This document shows positions 1-11,383 of a stretch of 64,000 bases of DNA, one piece after another (within the stretch, counting starts at the first letter, position 1; each line of letters starts with the position of its first letter). The position numbers were made by a program, and so were the translations under genes. The stretch comes from Corynespora cassiicola (lineage: Eukaryota; Ascomycota; Dothideomycetes; Pleosporales; Corynesporascaceae). Where the stretch lies: positions 2,666,001 through 2,730,000 of the forward strand of contig JAEUWY010000004.1 of NCBI GenBank assembly GCA_022059125.1, in the 5' to 3' direction. Under the pieces are notes generated by a model that saw only the letters and a list, made by a program, of their open reading frames with translations, was not told the origin of the DNA and ran no database searches.

Positions 1-1
1 C

Positions 2-169
2 GCCTTTTTTAATGAAGGAGCATTGGATTTCATGGTTGAGGCGCTGCCGGGCTGTGTTCCCGACGGTGAAAAGCCAGCATACGAGCCTTTGAAAGTGGAA
101 AAGCACCTTTTTGAGCGTTATGTGCAAAGCTATGGGGCTGGAGGAACATATATTGAGCAAAAAGTGTGA
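2..169 (+). CDS. C-terminus of a 2OG-Fe(II) oxygenase-like protein (partial)
   Basis: An open frame enters from the left edge and ends at TGA 167-169, giving 55 residues. It starts AFFNEGALDF and continues through a KPAYEPLKVEKHLFERY stretch. In isopenicillin-N-synthase-superfamily 2-oxoglutarate/Fe(II) oxygenases the C-terminus has the same layout: an (F)FxN segment of the beta-barrel, a proline-rich loop with KPxYEP, then a helix HLxxRY. The iron and 2OG ligands would lie outside the window, so the assignment rests on the tail alone. The gene converges on the deacetylase that ends at 337. The substrate cannot be guessed from this piece. Confidence 0.5.
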   Translation, partial: AFFNEGALDFMVEALPGCVPDGEKPAYEPLKVEKHLFERYVQSYGAGGTYIEQKV

Positions 170-336
170 TTTATCAGACATTGACGAAAACGATAATCGA
201 TACGAGTTATGGTGATTCAGAATAGCGATAACGAGCTATGTAACTTCATTTCCGTCCTCGTTTAACATCAGTTTGCCATGATAACGCTGCACCAAAAGCA
301 TATTTGGCTTTCATAGCGATAGACGCAGCGGATATC

Positions 337-1373
337 TCAAATATCAACACCGCCTTCGACTTCGACACCGCCCAACTTTCCTGCCTTGAATTCGTCAACG
401 ATTTGTTCCATAGTAACCCATTCCACCCCTTCGTGTCCATTGATCCATTCGATGAATCTTTCATGCAACAAAATGACTTGCGGCTTGCCGCTAACCTGTG
501 GATGAATGCTGATTGGAAACACAAAGCTGCCGTCTTCAGGACACTCCCGATACAGGTACTCGAATTGTTCCTTCCAAAGACGCTCAATGGTCACCGTGTC
601 GACATAGCCGTGCGTACTGGCTTGGCTGAGCGAGAGCTGGAATGGCGGCCAATCATCAAGGTGCCAGTTTGCAGGTATTTCGACAACCGAAGAAGGCTTT
701 AGCGTAGTCATTGGCGTCATCCAGTGGGATGCGGGCTTCATGAGGTCTGTTTCGACATACGAGGATAGATGGGGAGAAGGGACGTAGTATGGTTGCGAGT
801 CATGATGCATGAAAGAATGGTCGTATTCCTAGATCTATTGTCAACGGTCTTCTCAGCTCGCTTGATAGTTAATCGGGGGCTGCTCACAATGTTGAATTCT
901 TCCAGCAATCTGATCGTGTCTTTACTCGTGCTCCACGCCGGCGCCGTCCAGCCTCTGGGCCTCTTCCCCACAATCCTCGTTATAACCTCGATGCTCTTTT
1001 CCAACACATCTCTCTGCTGCTTCTCGCTCAAAGTGCTCACAAATTCGTGGGTATAGCCGTGCAATCCAATCTCATGGCCTTTATCGACAATCTTGCGGAT
1101 CTGACTGGGAAAAGATTCGACGGTATGTGCTGGTGCAAACCAAGTCGCCTTGATGTTGTACTTGTCCCACAGCTTAAGCAGTCGGTTGATTCCGACCGTT
1201 GCACCGAACACACCCCTCGATACATCCGTTGGGTTGGCTGGCGTACCATTGCGCGTGTTTATCCTGTGGGCATGTAAGGATGACGTGTCGGAAAATAAAC
1301 CGTGGAAGCACACTTACCAACCGCTCACTGCATCAACGTCGATACCATATGAGCATAGGACACGCTTAGGCAT
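337..1373 (-). CDS. Polysaccharide deacetylase family (CE4, HpPgdA/PuuE-like)
   Basis: Three exons (1373-1318, 1263-888, 828-337) splice to 307 aa; the exons sum to 924 nt and both introns (54 and 59 nt) have GT/AG ends. The protein starts MPKRVLCSYGIDVDAVSGW, and the NodB-type TIM-barrel fills its length. Candidate metal ligands are D14 and the H87-x3-H91 pair in HGYTHE, with D12 nearby. This spacing matches the D-H-H triad of the H. pylori PgdA group, whose members include peptidoglycan deacetylases and PuuE allantoinases. There is no signal peptide, so a cytosolic amidohydrolase on a small molecule is as likely as a cell-wall enzyme. The ATG faces the acyltransferase gene starting at 2095 across about 720 bp. 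Confidence 0.93.
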
Positions 1374-2094
1374 GATGGCGAGGCAGCTTGAGTTTTCAAT
1401 TCAGGTTTGTTGTCAGCCTTGGAAATAGGTACAGGAAGACTATTTATGCCTCAGCCCACCCGATTGGTAAGGAAGGACAAGAACCGGTCAGAACGACCTT
1501 GGAATAAGCAGGAATCCACCTAACCGACACAGGGTAACCTTTCCATCTTATCAGCCTTTGTGTCGGAACGAACCGTCACTTGTGCATGAGGCCGACCCTC
1601 ATCCGCCTCTTGCGCTCCCAAGTATCCCGGTACCTCTCCGCCCGTTCTTCCCATGGCTTTAACCAATGGCTGCTAATTCGGAGCTCACAATTCGTATTCT
1701 TATGCATGCATTGCAGTGTTCGGCGCCTTTTTTTGAGCGCCTGGTGCATATCCCTACTTCCAGAATCGGTAGCCCCGCAGCTTGCTTCCGCTGGAGCGTG
1801 TCTTAGCGGTGTCGCGGAAATGGCGAACGGGTGGCGGGGCCTGGAGAAACGCGTGGGCTCTCACACGTGAGCGGAGTTGGGCGATGGTGAGGGGCACTTG
1901 AGGTGCCGAGGTGGAGATAGGCGGCGTTAGGTAAGTGAGGGGCGATACCGTTGGCTGTTGAATCTCGGAGGCTTGCGCCGTCAATGGTTTCCCTTGATCG
2001 TACAACATCGATTTGGAGCGCGCGAGTTGACATCTTCTACTTGTGATAGATTTCTCCTCGGACCTGGGGAATTAGCAAAGCGAGATTGATCGAC
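1374..2094. other. Intergenic, divergent promoter region
   Basis: This 721-bp gap separates the divergent starts of the deacetylase and the C45 acyltransferase, so it should carry both promoters. Short ORFs here have no recognisable motifs. No clear TATA box or other element stands out. Confidence 0.6.
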
Positions 2095-3374
2095 ATGCTT
2101 TTTGTCGAGTGCAAAGGCTCGCCGTATGAGGTACGTCATTGCGCCATCGCTTGTTATCTTAGCATCATCCAAAGAGCTCTTGACTCTGACATTGTGAGAT
2201 GATGATACGACGGTGCAAGATCATCTCGTGAATAACAATGTTCATCAGTCTTTGGGTTTTCATTTGACTGACATTCCCAAAGATTGGCTTCCAGCACGGT
2301 ACTGCCGCCGCCGAACAGATCGCCGGCAGCATCACCTTCTATGCTGGGCTCTTCCTGAAGCACTGCAAGCAGACGTGGCCTCAAGTCCTGGAGAACGCTG
2401 AGAAATTTGAGAAGCATGCAAAGGAAACATGGCCAGCCTATCATGAAGAGATACGCGGCATTGCCGACGGCGCAAAGAGAGATCTGCTAGACATCATGGC
2501 GCTGAACGTGCGCACCGAGATAAACTTTGGTCTGTTCAGCGACGGATGCACGGCGCTGGCATGGCACACCGAAAAGCGAGCATACTTGGGACAGAACTGG
2601 GATGTACGTCTTGCTCGTTCCTCATCACTAAATGACTAGAAGATTTTTTTTCTCCCCACTGCCCTTGGAAAACGATTACGACGCAGGCTAAGACGTGTTT
2701 TACAGTGGATGGGCGCGCAAAAACCGAACCTGATCCTTACCAAGATCACTCAACCCTCCAAACCCACCATCCTCCAAATCACCGAAGCTGGCATCATCGG
2801 AAAAATAGGCTTTAATTCTTCCGGTGTGGGTACTTTGCTCAATGCCATCAAGGTATACGGCGTGAATCCATCACGCATGCCCGTACACTTCGGACTTCGC
2901 GCTGCGCTAGAAAGCGACAGCGCCGAGGACGCAGTGCGCACTTTGGAAAGCTTTGGTATGGCGAGCTCTGCCCACATTTTGATTGCAGATCCGAACACGG
3001 CAGTTGGTCTGGAGTTTACCAAGAGCACGTTTGCGCACTGCAAGCCGGATGCGAGGGGCAGGGTCGTCCATGCGAATCATCTACTCAAAGAGCATCAGGG
3101 CGAGTCGGACACGGTGTGGTTGAAGGATTCGCTTGCCCGCGTGAAGACCATGACGGAGAATACCGAAAAACTGTCCAATGAGCCCTCATGGGAAGATGTG
3201 AGCAGGTTGTTCGAGGATGAATATGGGTTCCCTGCCTCCATCTGTAGATCCGAGACTAAAGAGACTGGGAGTGGGACTTTGTTCAATATTTTGGTGGATC
3301 TCAAGAGCAAACGGGGGGTCCTGAGGGTGGGAAGGCCAAATCAGACCGAAGAGTCAATCACGTTGGAATTGTGA
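2095..3374 (+). CDS. Acyl-CoA:6-APA acyltransferase-like Ntn hydrolase (peptidase C45)
   Basis: Three exons (2095-2130, 2283-2603, 2706-3374; all phase 0) give 341 aa. The first exon encodes only MLFVECKGSPYE and continues as IGFQHGTAAAEQIAGS, the usual N-terminus of this family. The proenzyme cleaves itself at a Gly-Cys bond, leaving an N-terminal Cys nucleophile on the beta subunit. Here that bond is in FSDGCTALAW, with Cys101 as the predicted nucleophile, close to Cys103 of the penicillin enzyme. The GQNWDW segment (across intron 2) and the long beta chain also fit. No C-terminal peroxisomal SKL-type tail is present (it ends ITLEL), unlike true PenDE. Most fungal members do not make penicillin, so an amide hydrolase or acyltransferase on an unknown substrate is the safer call. 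Confidence 0.92.
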
Positions 3375-4474
3375 GGAGAATGTGACAAGCACGATATGCT
3401 CATGATACCCAAAATTGCGTCATCAGAATAATTTAGGTATCTCTGTTTGGGCCATTCCCCTTCCGTTCGGGATGCAATAAGATGGCTGCAATGCAGCCTC
3501 GCGAACGATTCAAAAACCTCGTCACGCAGTCACCCTGCATGCTCTCAACCCCATTGACCCAAACAATCATCCAATTCGCGCCGATATCTCCCCACAACGC
3601 ATATCAATGCGCCCAGCAGCTGCACGCCAGCCAATTCGTCCGCCATCCTCCCGCCCATTGTGCCGTCCTCACCCCTCCGCCCCACGGCTACCCTCGGCGA
3701 CAGCTTTACCCACATCGGCGCAATTCTCTCCCCCCAAACGGACCGTCTACAGAACACCTGCATGCCCTCACCATCTTGTGCGACCAGCATCATCGTTCCC
3801 TACCTAGCGCGACACGACCGACGATCAACGGCCAGGGACCTGGAAGCAGGGATGCGCGGAGGAGAGCACGCGATGTGACCAGGGGGTGGGGCGCAAACCG
3901 ACGACACAGGCGGCGTCGGACTACAGCACCCGAAAGGATTTCCCTCCTGACATCCAGCCAGCGAGCGGGCGTGCCGTGGGCCCCACTTGCACTACTATTG
4001 CGCATTGCTCCGGTGCGGCTGGCTTGCAGTTGTGTGCTGCTAGTTCCCGAGTTCGGAACCCTCTTGGGCGGGCCAGTGCGTGCATGCGTGCGTCAAGGGC
4101 CTGTCAGCTGAGTGAGACGTGAGACATTGGAGGCTTTTTTTTTTGGCGAGAACGAGCGTAACCGTTACGGGGGTGGGGCTTTTTTTTTGGCGGCGGTAAG
4201 GCGGAGAAATGGGAGGGAGGGGAATGTGTAGATCTGTAGCCCGAGACCGAGACCAAAGTGTGGAGAAGGAGAAAAAAAAGCAGGCAGGTTCCGAGATAAG
4301 GACCGATTTGGAGGGATCAGAAAAGCAAGCCTTCGGGTCAACAGAGCTGAAATTTTTTTGGGGGGGAGGGTTTTAGTTTGAGGGCCTTGCTAAGATCCCC
4401 ACTTCCAGGTGCCGGGACCTGCCAAATGCGAACATGTGTGCATTTGCGGGGTCCGGGGTGCGTGGCCGAATATC
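3375..4474. other. Intergenic between convergent genes
   Basis: About 1.1 kb lies between the acyltransferase stop and the permease stop. It is GC-rich to about 4.1 kb, then holds homopolymer runs (T-runs near 4134 and 4180, an A-run near 4270, and T then G runs near 4355). A 209-residue open frame at 3482-4111 is Pro/Arg/His-rich, lacks domain motifs and sits among open shadows in other frames, so I do not call it a gene. Confidence 0.5.
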
Positions 4475-7027
4475 CTAGTCCTTGTCCACGACTACGAAGC
4501 TCCAAAGCTCCCGCCAGAAACCGCGCTCTAGTCTCTTGGGTCGATTCTCTAGGATGCTGCGTACGCGCTCGCGCTCTTCTCTCCGCGCTCTCTGTGCCTC
4601 TAGTTCATCGTACATTTCAGGGCTCATCTCGAAGCCGGGGTAGTTAGTACTCAGCGGGAACGATGACCTTCTATCTGGGTCAATGCTGTCTCTCTGAGCT
4701 TCTAATTCCATTGCGTTGGGGTTTCCGAGAGATTTCCAAGGATTCGCAGGCATACTTTCTGGCCCTTCTCTCTCGATTGCGGAAAGATCGCCAAGGATGT
4801 AGTTTCCGGGCGTCAAGTCTCTTAAATCGACGCTTGATGATCGCGGGTGAATGTATTTATAAGTCAGGTAGAATGTAGCGAAAATGATTGGCTATCACCT
4901 GTCAGTTTCTGCATTTGATTTAAAGCAAAAGTGACAAACCCCAATGTAAGCGCCAAGGACATCAAAGGCAAGCGCGCTCGTTGGTTTTAGATTGGCGGTG
5001 GAGGTCAGGTTCTGTCTCGCAATGAGAATGTACAGCGGCGGAATACCAGACCAAACGACGACGAACGTGCAGCCAAAGATGCCGATATATGCAGGCAGGG
5101 GCTGCCATCTCGATTTGAACAGCTTCGTGATGTACAATTCGTCATTACGGCTGAGGATCGTTCGCTTTGCCAGTCTATCCAATCTAAGATAGTGTGAGCG
5201 AAGCTGCATCGAGGCCGAGGATGCAGCACATACATACCCAGCCTTGAATTTCAGGAAAGTTACACACTCGCAGATGTACACGCAAGCAAGTGTTCCTGTA
5301 TAAAGCTCGGTAAGAGTGATGCGGGGCTGAACTGTTAGTTGAGCAGCTATGCTTGCATCGAGTAACTTACCTGTGAGTTGGAATTATCGGCAAGACCGAT
5401 GAGTGAGAGAAAGCCAAGTGCAGAACACAAGAGGATGGCTCTAAGTGGAGTATGTCCATTATTGGTTTTTCCAAATATATTAGCAATCTTCTTCGGCAGA
5501 TATTGCTGCGAGAGCATGAAGACACTTCTAGAAGCCGCGTATAGGGTTGTGTTCCTGTTGAATTAGTATATTTCGAAAAAAAAAGTTGCAACATACTTAC
5601 GCCGTAGTGTATGCAGATATGATGAAAAAGACGTTGAGAATCTTGGGCAATCCATGAAGCGATGAACCCATAATCGCAATAACAAAGGGCGAATTTGACC
5701 CAAAACGATTGCTTCTTCCCCAAATTTTCGGCAGGTTTGGATCGGCATAATTCACATTCGCCCCCGCTGACATGAGAACAAATGGATACATCGCCAGAGG
5801 AACAAGATAAACGAAAGACATTACGATCGGTATGTCTTTCCAAGGCTCCTTAGCTTCTCCTGCGGTCATGGCAACTAGCTCTCCTCCAAAACACGAAAAC
5901 ATTGCGAGGGTTACAGTGGTACTAGAAACTTACTTAATCATTCAGACTTTGAGCCAGTATAAGGAACTTACATGAAGGCAAAAAGCTGTCCTCCTGCTCC
6001 AGTGATCCCGAAATCAGTATCAGCGACTCCACTGCTGCGAAGTATAGGTGTTTCCGTATTCAAAAAACCTGTAGGCTTGAAACCAGGAGTAAAGGCATGT
6101 GTCGTGTAGTCTGCAATTAGAGTTAAGATGTATTTGTAGGTATCTGTGTGAAAGTCTTACTCGTTTGGTAGCTGGTTTGCCTATGACCTCCCGCTTTAGT
6201 CCGTTAGTACCCAAGCGTTCATGTTGAAATTCCTAATGTGCTCACCACCAAAGTTTATCACCAACATTAGAATACAGACCAGTACTAGTAGACTGATCTT
6301 GAACCACATGATAACCTAACTACTCGTGAGCGCGATCAAAGATTGCAACGTTCTGAACACTCACACGTTCAATCTTGCCGTAGAGCTGATGCAAAATTAG
6401 AACTCAAATGCCAATTGGGTCTTCGATGACTGACCTTTACGCCAAGACAATGGGAGGCTGTCGTCAATAGAATAAATGCGATATTGATAGCCACTTCGGG
6501 TCCCTTCTCGTGGCGTCCTGGTTTATTTTTCAGAAGTGCAGTTAGCTCTGCCGAATATGCTGTAAGGGCAGCCATTGAACATATTTTCGAGAGACTGCAG
6601 TTTTGTGAGCTGGAAAGTTGATGAGGTACAGATAGAAACACAGTACCCATAGGAAGCTGCCACTGCAAAGCCACACGCAGGATCAAGAAACGTATGCGGG
6701 AGGTCGATAAGTACGCCCGTCAGTGGACGGCATGCCACCATCTCAGTGAGCGTATACAAAACACATGCGACAATGATTCCAGCAACCAAATAACTAAGTG
6801 CTCCTCCCAATGAGCCTGTGGTTGCAATCAAAGCTCCTGATGTGAGAAATATGCCAGCGCCAACACACCCGGATATTCCAATACCTGTTCAAGTCAGATA
6901 AAACATCAGGTGTGAATAAGCACTAAGTGATCATACCAGCGAGCTGAGGGCGATTTAAAATACGATCAAGATGTTCATAATGTTCGGCATAGTACGGATT
7001 TCGATCCAGGGGGCGTGTATCAGCCAT
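4475..7027 (-). CDS. Amino acid permease (APC superfamily, fungal AAT/YAT type)
   Basis: Twelve exons: 7027-6937, 6884-6647, 6594-6435, 6385-6365, 6315-6246, 6187-6161, 6110-5972, 5921-5601, 5554-5371, 5326-5238, 5183-4940 and 4891-4475. They total 2001 nt, giving 666 aa, with every phase closing. The start reads MADTRPLDRNPYYAEHYEHL. TM1 carries the family glycine motif as GIGISGCVGAGIFLTSG, and TM3 begins near EMVACRPLTGVL. Further hydrophobic blocks run to about residue 530, followed by a charged C-terminal tail of about 120 residues ending FWRELWSFVVVDKD. Such permeases are proton-coupled plasma-membrane importers of amino acids; specificity cannot be read here. Exons 4 and 6 are only 21 and 27 nt, which automated predictors may miss. 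Confidence 0.93.
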
Positions 7028-8071
7028 CACTTGGGTATAAACTTCTTGCCCTCAATCGACTCTGAAAATATAAAGGTATTGCGGTATGAGCCAAAATGAC
7101 CGCCAGGTCTCTTGTTAAGCCTGTTTTCAAAGCCTACCAAGTAGGTGAGGTTGGTGTGGCTGTACAGGGTTGACTCGAGGTGATAGGAATGTGCGAGAAA
7201 AGCGCCTTGCCGGAAGCGAATAAAGCATGCAAGAGTCATTTAAGACTATTGATTTTTTTTTCTTTGTTCAGAGTGCGTCACTTGGTATGTTGTGCCGTCT
7301 CTACCAAATGGGTTCACCGGTGTTCCTTTGCCATGCCCTTTGGCGCCGCCTTGAGCTCTGTAAAGTCAGAAAGCCACGAGGCTGAGTGCATTCAACACCC
7401 CAAAGGATTTATTTGGATACTTGGTAGCTCCCAAGCTGCAGGCCAAACAGGCGCCACTATGCCCGTTGATTGGTCCGACTGTGCCGTTCGTGTTCGTCTG
7501 CCTCACTTATCGCGTGCCACAACTCATGACATTGGTCGGCTCAACTCCCAAGACTGCAGGCTATATTATTTACTGTGCCTGCTCGGAATGAACCAATCAT
7601 TGCCATTTCTTGTTATCGTTGGGGCAGTGTCGTGTGCCAGATAACCGACCCAGCTAGATGATGAGGGACGTACCTCGCGTAGAGGAGCGTTTACCCTAGA
7701 ATCTCGAACCGGAATAAAGAAGCGATTCCTGCAGCTCACTTTTGGGTCATAGACACAGCCCGACTCCCCCCAGCACACCTATTGGGGGGGGCTTGCTCTC
7801 CATATCATCCCGCTCTTGAACCTAACAGCGCCCAGAGTTTTAAGTCGTACCGGGACATTGCTACCAAGACATTGTCTTGTGAGCATTTGCCTTGCTCCAT
7901 CCACGCCTAACTTTGGATTTTCATCTGTCCTGGCAGGCTTCTACATCTACACACAACCCGACGCCCACGCATACGCGCAAAATTAGGACAACAACAGTCG
8001 CCCTTTATTTCGCCGTCAAGGTCACATCGCTGAAACGAAGCAAAAACGACAGTCTCAAAATGCGGTAGAGG
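7028..8071. other. Intergenic, divergent promoter region
   Basis: This gap of about 1.04 kb lies between the permease ATG (minus strand) and the ATG of the propeller-like gene (plus strand). Short ORFs such as 7180-7644 show no motifs. The last part is pyrimidine- and A-rich, as in fungal 5' leaders, and ends with a minimal upstream ORF. Confidence 0.55.
8060..8068 (+). promoter_or_regulatory. Minimal upstream ORF (ATG-CGG-TAG)
   Basis: An ATG preceded by CAAA (good fungal context) starts a two-codon ORF whose stop ends three bases before the main ATG at 8072. If the transcript begins upstream, ribosomes would meet this start first. This is a sequence observation; an effect on translation is inferred. 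Confidence 0.45.
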
Positions 8072-9539
8072 ATGCCTGGGGAGCCTTCAAGCCGACGAGC
8101 TTCAGAGCGGAGGTCGGTCGCTCTGGAGAACTTCAAGTCATTCACAGCTTCGAAAGTGACTCTTTCGAAGATGCGACTAGAACGGCGTCGCAAGATCAGA
8201 CTAGGGCCCTCGGAACAGGATGTTGCGACAGCTGTCAGCTCTTCGGGTTGGTTAGCGGCAGCGACCGCTACGGATGTACGACTCTATTACCTGAACGATA
8301 AGGACTCGCGTAAAGGAATCCAACCAAACAAAGCTCATAAAATATGTATGCGAAACAAGGGCGAAAAGATCAGAGCTATAGCCTTATCGGACGATCTCCT
8401 GGCAATCGCGACATACAATCGGCTTATCGTCTACGAATACAAAGTGCTTAGTGGATTCGAAGACGTAATGTATGATCGTGTCATCGATCAAGATGAGACT
8501 TGGACACCGAAGTCGGTTTCAATTCTGCAGTCAGGCTCAGTCGGTTCCCGTAGTGGGGCAACTGCGTGGATTGCTGTCGGAGGCGAAGGGCAGACAGGAG
8601 TGAAGGTATTCAAGTATTCATATGGTAACTGTTGGGGAAGTAATAGTGACCGGGTCATCTTACAATGTCCCCATAACAGCGATGCTTTCAAGCTTGTTGG
8701 GTTTTCACCTGCCAGGCTGAATACCACACAGCGAGTGATGGTTTATGGTGTGACGACAGGGAATCGAGTTCATTGCTGGGAGATCCGAGAAAGACAATCC
8801 GGAATGCAAGACAATAGACCATTTTGGAGCATTGACTCTAATAAGACACCGTCTGAAGCGGTTAGTTTATCTATTCAAGACGTGTTGAACTGCAACTCAC
8901 ACGATACAGTCACACCGGGGCAACATAACTTCGGCCTCGATTCTAGCATCTCCGACTGAAAGGCCATACATGTTCTGTACTGTGGATCATAAACATGGCT
9001 CAAACCTGATTCGTAGCTTTATCGCACCAATAGACTTCTCTCAACGCTTTTTGAGGGACGATGATGTTGATGTGTACCCACTCCCGGACACTGTGGTTGG
9101 AAGAAATGTGTTGGCAGGCGCTGCGACACCAAACGGGCAGTTTGTTATAACTCTTGAAGGTGATACCTTGAAGCTGTTGACTCTGCAGGGCGGATACGAA
9201 GGGGGGCTGACCTGCTCTACAAAAACTTTGGATTGGCCTGCACCGTTAAAAACTTCCTCGGGTAGTGCATCTGCCATATCAATACTTGTTGAAGAATCCC
9301 TTGGAAGACTCAAAGTTACAGCAGTAGACGGAGGTGGAACCGTCGTCCTCGCAGAAATCAGTGTGCCGGGCATGCCCGCACCACCAACACCTACGCTGGA
9401 AGGGCCTAGGACGTTTGAGTTGCCGAACTTTTTTGCCATAGGAGAGTTACCATCGCCATCGGAAGGCACAATCCGGCACTCGGTGTCTACGGCTACAGAC
9501 TCGCAGATTGGAGATCGGATGGAAATTATTCCAGGGTGA
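8072..9539 (+). CDS. WD40/beta-propeller-like protein of unknown function
   Basis: Two exons (8072-8860, 8910-9539; 49-nt intron, GTTAGT...ACAG) give 472 aa. Exon 2 joins as SHRGNITSASILASPTERPY, leading into the downstream open frame, which restores one continuous product. A basic N-terminus of about 50 residues is followed by segments alternating hydrophobic strands with short turns (SSSGWLAAATATDVRLYYL, LSDDLLAIATYNRLIVYEY, TAWIAVGGEGQTGVKVFKY, GRNVLAGAATPNGQFVITLE). That pattern is typical of divergent WD40 or YVTN-like blades, though no canonical WD dipeptides are present. No signal peptide or membrane segment is seen. I do not recognise the family; a scaffold role is only a guess. Confidence 0.8.
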
Positions 9540-10595
9540 CAATTCTGATCAACGATTCAGATGACTGGAAAAGATAGCAGAACAGAAACACGGGCATGAG
9601 CAACAGATGTCACGAGACGGGTCGCAATGAGGTTTAAAGAAACATGACACAAGGCGGGTGCATTGCGTCATTGGGCATGTATCGAGGCAGGCATGACAGC
9701 GAACCTCTGTGTCGCAACTGCTTATATTTGCACACGCTGATGCTTTCGGAAGCCGATTGGATATCTTGGATATTATCCACAGTGCTTACACTTGTCTTTT
9801 CGTTTGGAGGCCATTCGTTTGGGAAGCGTTACCCAAGGTGATCTACGCAGCTCTGTACGGACGATTCCGCTCTTGAGGCTGCATATACAGCGTCCTTGGC
9901 GTTTTTATCAATTCTCGGATTACGCAGCTCTGTAAAGCATGTAAGATTAAATATAGTCGATGTTTCCATGGTCTCTGTGAAGACGAAGAGATTTGGCCAA
10001 TTGTTTTTTTGAAATATTTTTGAGAGACACTCTATTGGGGGTTTTTCCATGCACTCACAACACTAACCGCAAAGAAAATGCAAAAGTGATGCGACGCAAT
10101 GACATCCCCACCAAAAAATGAAGATTTCGTAGGCACGAAAAACGCTAGGGTTGCACAAGGTCTGAGCCCCTGCTCGCCGTATCCATAAGCGCCCAAGGGA
10201 TGAGGCGGTGAAACACTTCGCTTCGGATGCAACTACTTCCGACAGCCATCATCCGATTAGCCGCATCAACTCGCCGTTGGACCCCTTTTGACGTTCCAGA
10301 ATTGGCTTGACATTGACAGTGACACGCAAAAGACACGGGACCCAAAGACGAAAATAGGTGGAGTTCTGACAAATTCATTCGTAAAGCTCTTTTGTACAAT
10401 TCACACCAAAAGTATATCTCGATAAATAATTGCAGCAAGGTATCCAACCCGCCGATCTTGCTCTGGATGCCAGATCCGGGTATTTGTCGATCATCGTTTC
10501 CTTAATTAATCCAACTTGAATCCTCCTCTTCTCCTCTGCGGTTTCTCCATCTCGGGTATCGTCTCGATTATGGTTGTGCTGGCGGTGGTAGTGGC
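9540..10595. other. Intergenic between convergent genes
   Basis: About 1.06 kb lies between the propeller-like gene stop and the cupredoxin stop. AT-rich T-runs occur near 10000-10020. Short ORFs on both strands have no recognisable features. Confidence 0.5.
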
Positions 10596-11216
10596 TTACA
10601 TGAGGAGGTAAGCGAACATGCCCATGAGACCAGTGAAGGCCATGCTGCCAGAGAGAGTAGAGGCAGCGCCGGTCTCGCTTCCCGCAGAGCCAGAGCCAGT
10701 TGGGGAAGCACCTCCGGAAGCAGTGCCGGATGGCGAAGTGGTGCCGGTGCTGTTCGTGAGCTCGCCGCCCTCTCCAGCAGTGGACGAGGGGGAGACGTTG
10801 CTGTTTGCGTTCTCGGAGGCGCTCTTGTAAGCGGCGACGGTCCTCTCGCCAGAAGTAGGAGCGTTGATGGCACCAACCATGCCACCCTGGCAGTGCTGGC
10901 CCTGGGTGCAGTAGAACCAAATGGGAGCCGAGGCATTCTCAACAGTGTAGACGAATTCGGTCTCGCCACGGCCCTGGGCAACGGGGACGAAGCCAGACCA
11001 GAAACCACCATCCAGGGGCTGGCAGGGAGAGCCAAAGGCACCCTGGGCGACGGAGTGGTTCTTGGGCCAGAAGCGGAAGGTGACAGTGTCGCCCTCGGCA
11101 GCCTCAACGTTGTCAGGCTCGAAGGTCAACGAGCCGTTGCCGACAACAACGACGTGGTCAGCCGCAATGGCGGAGCCGACGAGGGCGGTAGCAGTGGCGA
11201 TGGTGGAGAAACGCAT
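10596..11216 (-). CDS. GPI-anchored extracellular cupredoxin (serine-rich)
   Basis: A single exon encodes 206 aa. An N-terminal signal peptide (MRFSTIATATALVGSAIAA) leads into a cupredoxin domain, roughly residues 20-120. The type-1 copper ligands are all visible: H54 (KNHSV) and then C103, H108 and M113 in FYCTQGQHCQGGM; C65 and C109 could form a disulfide. Residues about 125-185 are a low-complexity Ser/Thr/Gly/Pro linker, and the protein ends in a hydrophobic tail (MAFTGLMGMFAYLLM) after small residues, fitting GPI attachment. Fungal proteins of this type are cell-surface, often induced in spores or host contact; the redox partner is unknown. Its base composition makes long overlapping shadow ORFs on both strands. 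A TATA-like box lies about 170 bp upstream. Confidence 0.96.
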   Translation of the reverse strand: MRFSTIATATALVGSAIAADHVVVVGNGSLTFEPDNVEAAEGDTVTFRFWPKNHSVAQGAFGSPCQPLDGGFWSGFVPVAQGRGETEFVYTVENASAPIWFYCTQGQHCQGGMVGAINAPTSGERTVAAYKSASENANSNVSPSSTAGEGGELTNSTGTTSPSGTASGGASPTGSGSAGSETGAASTLSGSMAFTGLMGMFAYLLM

Positions 11217-11383
11217 TATGATTGGTGTGAAGGAGTGGGAGACTAGCTCGAACTGGTATGGATAAGGAATGAATTAACGGGTTGAGATGAAAAGAATCGA
11301 GATATTTGGTGTCGAATTGGTTTGAGAATGAAGTCTTGGGCCTGCCTGGGGAAAGAAATCTGCAGCTGAGGGGATTTGAGGCC

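Noticed and set aside
2..3374. Penicillin biosynthesis cluster
   Set aside because: An oxygenase tail and a PenDE-like enzyme are present, but there is no ACV synthetase, the acyltransferase lacks a peroxisomal tail, and an unrelated deacetylase lies between.
3482..4111. 209-residue open frame after the acyltransferase gene
   Set aside because: Pro/Arg/His-rich, open shadows on both strands, no motif, splice context or domain.
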